Shown: positions 5,721-10,440 of the stretch, piece after piece | How the letters are laid out: every line of letters starts with the position of its first letter | Numbering within the stretch: the stretch's first letter is position 1 | Assembly: GCA_964632865.1 (NCBI GenBank) | Contig: CAZWDH010000257.1 | Span: 1 to 10,440 of the forward strand | Length of the DNA stretch: 10,440 bases | Direction: 5' to 3' | Source of the DNA: JAHDWY01 sp964632865 | GTDB taxonomy: Bacteria > Hydrogenedentota > Hydrogenedentia > Hydrogenedentales > SLHB01 | Position numbers and translations under genes: made by a program | Notes under the pieces: model-generated | The model's input: the letters and a program-made list of their open reading frames with translations, nothing else | What the model was told of the DNA's origin: nothing | Database searches by the model: none

Positions 5721-7823
5721 CTACGACTCTGCGGCGCAAGCACCGTTCCTACGGCGAAACAGCCACATACCCAAAACCGCAATGGTGAAGACCAATACCG
5801 ACAAGCCCCGCGGTCCGTTCGCGGGAACGGCCTTCCCGTTGCTGGACGAGTCGGTGGCTGCGGAGAGGAAGACGTTCAGATTTCCACCTGTGGTGATCAC
5901 GTTCTCGTACTCTTGATGGTTGCTGACACCGTCTCCGTCCAGGTCGCCTTGCCCGGAAAATACTTCCGTGGGTGACTTGGAAATCGTAAAAGCGCCGTAG
6001 ACACCCGCGAGGCTGAAATAGGGGGTCCAGTAGTCGATCATGTCCTGCGACGTGATGAGGAGCGCGGCCAGCGCGTGTTCGTACTGGAAGATGCTGGGCA
6101 AGTAAGCAGCCTCGCCCTGAAGTTCCGCGATAGTCTGTTCGTAGAGGGCGTGGACGAGATTGAAGTAGGGATGGGTCTGCACGCTGAGCACGTAGGCCAC
6201 CAGACCAATCTGGAAGCGGTCGGGCAGACCGTCACCGTCCAGATCGGCCGTCAGATAGTCTTCGCCGATCTGGGTGTACAACACCTGCATCTCCTCCTCG
6301 AAAAGATCCAGGTAGTGCACTTGGATGGTTCCCGGATCGATCTTGACCACATACGATTCCCCGGTCGACACCCCATCGCCGCCGAAGACCGTGTCCGCCG
6401 ACCCCGGCGACACGTAGAATCCCGGTGACATGGTACGCCCGCCAAGGATCACGTTGGCGAAACTGTCCACCGCAACGTGCCCCTCAGGTTCGTCGTTGGA
6501 GCCGCCCACGTACGAGCAGTAGACGACGCTGCCCAGCGACGGATCGATCTGCGCCAGCCAAGCGTCCGCAGGTCCGCCCTGATACGAACTCAAGTAGGCC
6601 AGCGGCGTCGTCGGCAGCATGGTGGCGCTCGTTTCGCCGGCGATCCAGATATTGCCGCCCGCGTCTCGCTCCAGCCCAAGCACGATGTTGGAGCCGCCGC
6701 CGCCTGTCTTGCCGAACAAGGTCGAAGCGACAATGCCGGACCCGTCCGCCGTTAGCTGGGTGACGAACCCATCCCCACCGGTGCTGGACGTTTGGTACGC
6801 GCCCGGCGTCGTGGGGTAGTTGGGGCTGCTGGTCGCGCCCGCGATATACAATTCGCCCGATCCATCGAGCGCCATATCCCAGGCCCAATCCCGGCTCGAT
6901 CCCCCAACCAGCGTCGAGTACACGAGCGCGCTGCCCGCCGCATTTAGCTTGAATGCAAACGCGTCGCGTTCCCCATTGGCCGTCTCGTCATACGCACCGG
7001 CCGTCGTGGGAAAGTCCGTTGAAAAGGTGAAGCCGGTTACATAGGCCTCCCCGGCTGCATTAATCATGATAGACATGCCCTGTTCGCGGTTGTTCCCGCC
7101 CACCAGGGTCGAATACACGACGTCACTTCCATCGGGAAGAAGCTTCGTCACGAACACATCGGCGTAGGTCGGTGCGCTGTTGTGCGTTTCGTCAAACGCG
7201 CCCGTAGTGGTCGGAAAATCCGGGGAAAACGTGTAGCCGGTTATGTAGACATTGCCACTCGGATCCAGACCGAGACGCGTCTTCTCCCAGCATTGTTCCG
7301 AGCCGCTTCCACCAACAAACGTCGAAAAGTGCAGGCTCGAACCGTCGGCGCTGAGTTTGCACACAAATATGTCTTCGCTCCCGTTGTGCGTCTCGTCGTA
7401 CGCACCCGGCGTCGTCGGAAACACCGCCGAAGCCGTGAACCCGATGATGAAAACCTCGCCCGACGCATTTACGTAGATCCCATCCGGCTCCTCGTCTTCG
7501 GGTCCGCCCAGGAAGGTCGAATAAATCAACTGACCGGTGTCGCCGTCGAGCTTCGCCACCCAGATGTCCCCGCCGTACTCCTGCAGCGTCCCCCCGTTAA
7601 AGGTCGTGTCATACGCGCCGGGCGTTGTGGGAAAATCCGCCGACTGCGTCGTTCCGCACACGTAGATGTCGCCGTTGCTGTCTGCAACCAAATCCTGATT
7701 GATGTCTCCCAAGCTGCCGCCGAGGAAAGTACTCCACGCCAACGACCCGGGATTGTCTGCCGAAGCCGTGAGCACGAACGTGAGGATCGAAAGGACCGTA
7801 CCGCACAAAGAAAGTGATTTCAT
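5721..7823 (-). CDS. Secreted seven-repeat SBBP beta-propeller protein with calcium loops and C-terminal anchor/sorting tail
   Basis: A 700-residue surface or exported protein. Domains in order: Sec signal peptide (1-22, ending LTASA); seven SBBP-type propeller repeats marked by YSTFLGG-like motifs near 30, 101, 167, 237, 302, 367 and 435, with FPTTPGAYD-like motifs between blades; a DxDxDG calcium loop (DLDGDGLPDRFQ, 527-538); a helical stretch of about 85 residues; a second loop (DLDGDGVSNHQE, 627-638); and a C-terminal tail of VPANG (666-670), a hydrophobic segment (674-689) and RRR (690-692). That tripartite tail resembles IPTL/PEP-CTERM-type sorting signals handled by exosortase-like enzymes, though the exact class is not recognised. 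The ATG at 7823 has GGGGAG 7 nt upstream and opens directly into the signal peptide; upstream in-frame starts add an unlikely basic extension. The gene is convergent with the DMT gene (7-bp gap). Adhesion or surface binding is likely, but unproven. Confidence 0.92.
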   Translation of the reverse strand: MKSLSLCGTVLSILTFVLTASADNPGSLAWSTFLGGSLGDINQDLVADSNGDIYVCGTTQSADFPTTPGAYDTTFNGGTLQEYGGDIWVAKLDGDTGQLIYSTFLGGPEDEEPDGIYVNASGEVFIIGFTASAVFPTTPGAYDETHNGSEDIFVCKLSADGSSLHFSTFVGGSGSEQCWEKTRLGLDPSGNVYITGYTFSPDFPTTTGAFDETHNSAPTYADVFVTKLLPDGSDVVYSTLVGGNNREQGMSIMINAAGEAYVTGFTFSTDFPTTAGAYDETANGERDAFAFKLNAAGSALVYSTLVGGSSRDWAWDMALDGSGELYIAGATSSPNYPTTPGAYQTSSTGGDGFVTQLTADGSGIVASTLFGKTGGGGSNIVLGLERDAGGNIWIAGETSATMLPTTPLAYLSSYQGGPADAWLAQIDPSLGSVVYCSYVGGSNDEPEGHVAVDSFANVILGGRTMSPGFYVSPGSADTVFGGDGVSTGESYVVKIDPGTIQVHYLDLFEEEMQVLYTQIGEDYLTADLDGDGLPDRFQIGLVAYVLSVQTHPYFNLVHALYEQTIAELQGEAAYLPSIFQYEHALAALLITSQDMIDYWTPYFSLAGVYGAFTISKSPTEVFSGQGDLDGDGVSNHQEYENVITTGGNLNVFLSAATDSSSNGKAVPANGPRGLSVLVFTIAVLGMWLFRRRNGACAAES

Positions 7824-7970
7824 CTTCTGGCTCCCCGTCAGGTGATGAATTGTGTGGCGCACCCACGGAGATAGACTAGCACGTGTTGTCAGAAACGGGG
7901 TAGGGTTATTTCTCAACAGTGAGTTGCGAAAACTACGCAACCGCATATTCGATGCGCTGGTGTCTGAAGA

Positions 7971-8693
7971 TTACGCCTTTGGGCCGAGCCGTCCGAGTTC
8001 ATACAACACGAGGCTGCTGCCCAGGATTGCCGCCACTTCGGAACGAAGTACCGCGTCTCCGAGGCGAATCGGACGCGCGCGCCGTTGCGTCAGAAGCTCC
8101 AATTCCTCCTCCGTGAAATCGCCTTCGGGACCTACCAGAAGACTCGCCGAATTCCGATTGCACGCGGCCGGCAGAGGCAGGGGATCCAAGTCCAGGGTTG
8201 CGAAGAGTACCGGGCTTTCGGAGGCATCCAACGCCTTGCCCAAAGACGCGGCAATCTGAAACTCGGGAAGCCACGCGCGGCCGCACTGTTTGCAGGATTC
8301 CACCGCGAGCCGGTTCCACTTGCGGTTGGCCTTGGGCGGGCGTTCAGAGCGCTCGGCAGGAAAGAACACGAATCGGTCGACACCGATTTCGGTGCACCTC
8401 CGAATAATCTCCTCGATGGCTTTGTCGCGGTGGAGCCAGGCTTGAAGCAGCGTAACATTCGTCTCGGGCTTTGGAGCGCTGATCGTTCCCGCCAACCGGA
8501 TCTCCACCTCGCGACGCGAAAGCGACTCAATCTCGCCGGTCCAGATTTGACCTTGACCGTCGAATACTTCGACGTCATCCCCGGCTTTCAGGCGGACGAC
8601 GTGAATCGCATGGTGAGCTTCCTCGTCGCGCAAGGTCGCGCGGCCCGGCGCGTCCCTGTCCGGTTTTCCGAAAAACCGATGCATATGCGGCAT
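7971..8693 (-). CDS. rsmE: 16S rRNA (uracil-1498-N3)-methyltransferase RsmE
   Basis: RsmE methylates N3 of U1498 in 16S rRNA within the 30S subunit, using S-adenosylmethionine. The 240-residue length is normal for the family. An N-terminal PUA-like part starts HRFF (5-8) and runs to about residue 72, followed by the SPOUT/trefoil-knot domain: KAIEEIIRRCTEIGVDRFVF (91-110), ERSE (114-117), VGPEGDF (187-193) as the SAM-binding loop, and LGDAVLRSEVAA (211-222) for the usual LGxRILRxETA. The last motif is slightly divergent (SEVA rather than TETA). ATG 8693 has GAGGG 6 nt upstream, inside a tandem pair of 7-bp repeats (8701-8714); ATG 8684 is a possible alternative. It lies downstream of a terminator, so it should have its own promoter, which I could not identify clearly. 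Confidence 0.95.
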   Translation of the reverse strand: MPHMHRFFGKPDRDAPGRATLRDEEAHHAIHVVRLKAGDDVEVFDGQGQIWTGEIESLSRREVEIRLAGTISAPKPETNVTLLQAWLHRDKAIEEIIRRCTEIGVDRFVFFPAERSERPPKANRKWNRLAVESCKQCGRAWLPEFQIAASLGKALDASESPVLFATLDLDPLPLPAACNRNSASLLVGPEGDFTEEELELLTQRRARPIRLGDAVLRSEVAAILGSSLVLYELGRLGPKA

Positions 8694-8742
8694 TCAGAAC
8701 CCTCAGCCCTCAGCGCTTTCATCTGGTAGCGATACAACAAGA

Positions 8743-8770
8743 CGGCCTTCATCGTGTCCGATGAAGGCCG
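8743..8770 (-). terminator. Intrinsic terminator downstream of the ABC/DUF3299 unit
   Basis: A perfect 12-bp stem with a 4-nt loop: CGGCCTTCATCG (8743-8754) pairs with CGATGAAGGCCG (8759-8770). On the minus strand it is followed by TCTTGTTGT, a T-rich but broken tract. It lies 27 bp after the stop of the DUF3299-like gene and before rsmE, as expected for a terminator of the rightmost minus-strand unit. Confidence 0.75.
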
Positions 8771-8796
8771 CGCGATTCAATCCAAAATAGCAGAAG

Positions 8797-9483
8797 CTAC
8801 GGTGTCGTTGCCTCTCCGTCCGGGGCCGGCAGGTCCGTCGGTGGTAACATCTCGGCCTGTTCGGGCTCGGTCTGTTGGCCGGCGTGATCGTCCACCGTCA
8901 GAAGACCGCGGCCCATCGTTTGGCCTTCCTGGCGGTGCTGCGGGGTGAACCGCTTTTCCGTGGTCTCACCCATCGTCGTGCGCGTTGCATTTTCGAGCGA
9001 GTAGAAGAACTTCTCCTCGCCGTCATTGTTGAGTTTCAACGTGCCCGACATGAGCACCGGTTCCTCGACCATATTGACGAGTTCGCCCTCGGTCATACGA
9101 ACCAGCATGACGTCTCGCATGGGGGGCGCGTTGCAGAAGTAGCATTCGATGGGTAAAGGCAAGAGCATGAAATGGCTCACGTCGCGGAACTCGTCGATCG
9201 GCGTCATGAACCCCATCAGGTTCACACTCTGACCTGCGATGGTCTTCAACTCTTCGTCAAAATTCGGACCGCTGCGAAGCGACCCCTTGGTTCTACGCAG
9301 CAGTTCCCAATCAAGCAGCTCGGTGCCTTTCTGGACGGCCTGCTGTTCATAGGCCCGCCGGATCTTGTCATACTTCTCCTGCAAGCCTTCGAGCCGCATA
9401 TAGAAATTCACGCCAACCACACCGGCGAGGATTACGACCACGCCGATTATCGTGCCCAAGTCTCTGACTACACGCCGTCTCAC
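8797..9483 (-). CDS. Membrane-anchored DUF3299-like protein, partner of the ABC permease
   Basis: The 228-residue protein has a basic N-terminus (MRRRVVRD), one transmembrane helix (about 9-29), a charged helical stretch (30-65), then an exported domain with GQSVNLMGFMTPIDEF (84-99) and FMLLPLPIECYFCNAPPMRDVML (105-127). This layout of a small beta-domain with a Gly-Phe-Met-x-Pro strand and a Cys followed by a Pro pair resembles the DUF3299 family, which is often encoded beside MacB/FtsX-like ABC permeases. Here the Cys region reads CYFC, a possible metal or disulfide pair. The C-terminus is low-complexity and Pro/Glu/Thr-rich. Start is GTG 9483 because GGAGG lies 8 nt upstream and the helix follows at once; an upstream in-frame ATG would overlap the permease gap without support. 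Likely function: extracytoplasmic accessory of the transporter (inference). Confidence 0.75.
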   Translation of the reverse strand: MRRRVVRDLGTIIGVVVILAGVVGVNFYMRLEGLQEKYDKIRRAYEQQAVQKGTELLDWELLRRTKGSLRSGPNFDEELKTIAGQSVNLMGFMTPIDEFRDVSHFMLLPLPIECYFCNAPPMRDVMLVRMTEGELVNMVEEPVLMSGTLKLNNDGEEKFFYSLENATRTTMGETTEKRFTPQHRQEGQTMGRGLLTVDDHAGQQTEPEQAEMLPPTDLPAPDGEATTP

Positions 9484-9516
9484 AAAATGAACCTCCAGTT
9501 GCCAAAACCGCCCGTA

Positions 9517-9525
9517 ACTATAGCA
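9517..9525 (-). promoter_or_regulatory. Possible extended -10 promoter for the DUF3299-like gene
   Basis: On the minus strand the sequence TGCTATAGT matches an extended -10 element (TGn followed by TATAGT). It is about 34 bp upstream of the GTG start, which leaves room for a short leader with the GGAGG site. No good -35 is seen, as is common for extended -10 promoters. It may be an internal promoter within the permease-DUF3299 unit. Confidence 0.35.
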
Positions 9526-9563
9526 TATTTCCGTCCAGGAATTGCTACCTCCTGCTGGCGGAA

Positions 9564-9577
9564 GGGCGACGTCGCCC
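9564..9577. repeat. Perfect 14-bp palindrome between permease and DUF3299-like genes
   Basis: GGGCGACGTCGCCC is a perfect palindrome about 40 bp upstream of the possible extended -10 element on the minus strand. There is no T-tract after it, so it does not look like a terminator. It could be an operator or chance in GC-rich DNA. Confidence 0.35.
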
Positions 9578-9619
9578 CGGGAAGGGGCTGGGGTCGTCAA
9601 CCTATTCTCATACGGGCGG

Positions 9620-10440
9620 TTATGGCTCCGCGAGATCCCGCGCTACATCGGTTCGGTAGGCCTGAAACGCCGGGACGATTCCCGCGAACATCCCCATGAG
9701 CAGCACGGCGGAATAGGCTGACACCATGTCCGGGCTGGGGCGAAACACGGAAATGGCAAACCCAAACCGTTCGGTGAGGTACCCGCTCAACACGTACGTC
9801 AGGCCCGTGCCCACGACCCATCCGGAGGCGATGCCGAGGAGCGTTACCCAAAACGCCTCGATAAGCACCGCACCCATGATCTCGCCTGCCGCCGCGCCGA
9901 GCGCACGCATGATGGCCAGGTCGCGCTTCCGCTGAATGATGGAGAGATAGAGTCCAATCAAAATCGAAATGGAGGAAATAATGACAACCAGATATCCGAT
10001 GGCGAGCAGCACTTGGCGCGCCGTGCCGAGTAACTGGTTGTAAAGGTCCTGGATCTCCTGAACCGGATTCGCCGCGACAACGTTTGGAAAGTCTGTCAGT
10101 ACGCGCCGAATGAACTCGAAACGCATGGCCGGACTTTCGAGCACGACGAGGACCGACGTGACCTCCTTGTCGTGATGCTCGTGGTCGTCCTCCTCATGAG
10201 CATGTTCTGCTTCCTCATGACCATGCTCTGCCGCATGCGCTTCGTCCTCCGCGTGGGTGTCTTCAGCAGTCGCATCCGATGCCAATTCCGAAACCGACAC
10301 CCCGCCCGTCAAGCTCGGTGTGCCGTACTCGTGTTCGTGCACGTGCCAGATGGAATCAAGCGAGCAGAATATGACGCGGTCGTTCGGGGTTCCGGAAGGT
10401 TTCATCACGCCGACTACGGTGTAGGGGGTGTCGGCATGTG
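9620..10440 (-). CDS. MacB/FtsX-type ABC transporter permease with His-rich extracytoplasmic insert, N-terminal part missing
   Basis: This is the C-terminal portion (about 273 residues visible) of an ABC permease of the MacB/FtsX fold; the frame is open to the right edge, so the first transmembrane helix lies outside. The visible part starts in the periplasmic domain (YTVVGVMKPSGTPNDRVIF), continues through a region with HVHEHEYG and then a low-complexity His/Glu/Asp insert ending HEEDDHEHHDKE (about 12 His in all, 10162-10345). Three helices follow: LLAIGYLVVIISSISILIGL, AVLIEAFWVTLLGIASGWVV and AYSAVLLMGMFAGIVPAF. Between the first two sits the family signature RKRDLAIMRALGA. Such His-rich stretches commonly bind Zn or other divalent metals. 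The gene is followed after 136 bp by the DUF3299-like gene. An ATPase gene would be expected to the right. Metal transport is inference. Confidence 0.9.
   Translation of the reverse strand, partial: HADTPYTVVGVMKPSGTPNDRVIFCSLDSIWHVHEHEYGTPSLTGGVSVSELASDATAEDTHAEDEAHAAEHGHEEAEHAHEEDDHEHHDKEVTSVLVVLESPAMRFEFIRRVLTDFPNVVAANPVQEIQDLYNQLLGTARQVLLAIGYLVVIISSISILIGLYLSIIQRKRDLAIMRALGAAAGEIMGAVLIEAFWVTLLGIASGWVVGTGLTYVLSGYLTERFGFAISVFRPSPDMVSAYSAVLLMGMFAGIVPAFQAYRTDVARDLAEP

Noticed and set aside
7923..7941. Inverted repeat GTTGCG...CGCAAC after rsmE, sharing 12 bases with element B
   Set aside because: The stem is only 6 bp with no T-tract, and a 12-base match is expected by chance at this scale; no terminal repeat of the element family is nearby.
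7824..7946. N-terminal extension of the SBBP protein to 7946
   Set aside because: It would bury the signal peptide behind about 41 basic residues, and ATG 7823 has a good GGGGAG site.
9484..9600. N-terminal extension of the DUF3299-like protein to 9600
   Set aside because: It would cover the possible promoter and palindrome, and GTG 9483 has GGAGG at proper spacing followed directly by the membrane anchor.

Overview
The window is a GC-rich, densely coded bacterial stretch with eight protein genes (two cut by the window edges) and one pair of short palindromic repeat elements. Several features fit an uncultured Planctomycetes/PVC- or Hydrogenedentes-like bacterium: a Tat-exported Gfo/Idh/MocA oxidoreductase, a large SBBP-repeat propeller protein with DxDxDG calcium loops and a C-terminal sorting-like tail, a periplasmic PD40 propeller, and palindromic repeats whose translation reads SPLIPLQRG. 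This is inference from gene content; no rRNA or tRNA is present to confirm it.

Left block (1-4643, minus strand). Transcription probably starts from a TTGACT-17-TACGCT promoter near 4615-4643. It would run through the Gfo/Idh/MocA oxidoreductase (3295-4575), a secreted TolB/PD40-like propeller protein (1983 to about 3011), a small lipoprotein of unrecognised family (1297-1977) and an AlgI-type MBOAT O-acyltransferase (1290 to beyond the left edge). The last three genes are 5-6 bp apart, so they look like one cell-surface unit. Two 167-bp elements with 36-bp terminal inverted repeats sit in this block in opposite orientations. Each lies at the 5' end of an exported-protein gene. The element at 1764-1930 lies inside the reading frame of the lipoprotein gene: the gene has a strong ribosome binding site and ATG upstream of the element, and the frame stays open through it.

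Middle block (4692-8693). A DMT/EamA transporter gene (4775-5713, plus) is transcribed divergently from the oxidoreductase, from its own TTGACG-17-TATCGT promoter. It converges, with only 7 bp between stops, on the 700-residue SBBP propeller gene (5721-7823, minus). Upstream of that lies rsmE (7971-8693, minus), encoding the 16S rRNA U1498 methyltransferase, a housekeeping gene.

Right block (8743-10440, minus). The C-terminal half of a MacB/FtsX-type ABC permease with a strikingly His/Asp/Glu-rich extracytoplasmic insert (9620 to beyond the right edge) is followed by a membrane-anchored DUF3299-like protein (8797-9483). A strong hairpin terminator (8743-8770) ends the unit. The His-rich loop together with the DUF3299-like partner suggests transition-metal (zinc-type) handling rather than macrolide or lipoprotein export.

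The most unusual features are the paired palindromic elements, which seem to add about 57 codons in frame to the leader of an exported protein, and the His-rich insert in the ABC permease.
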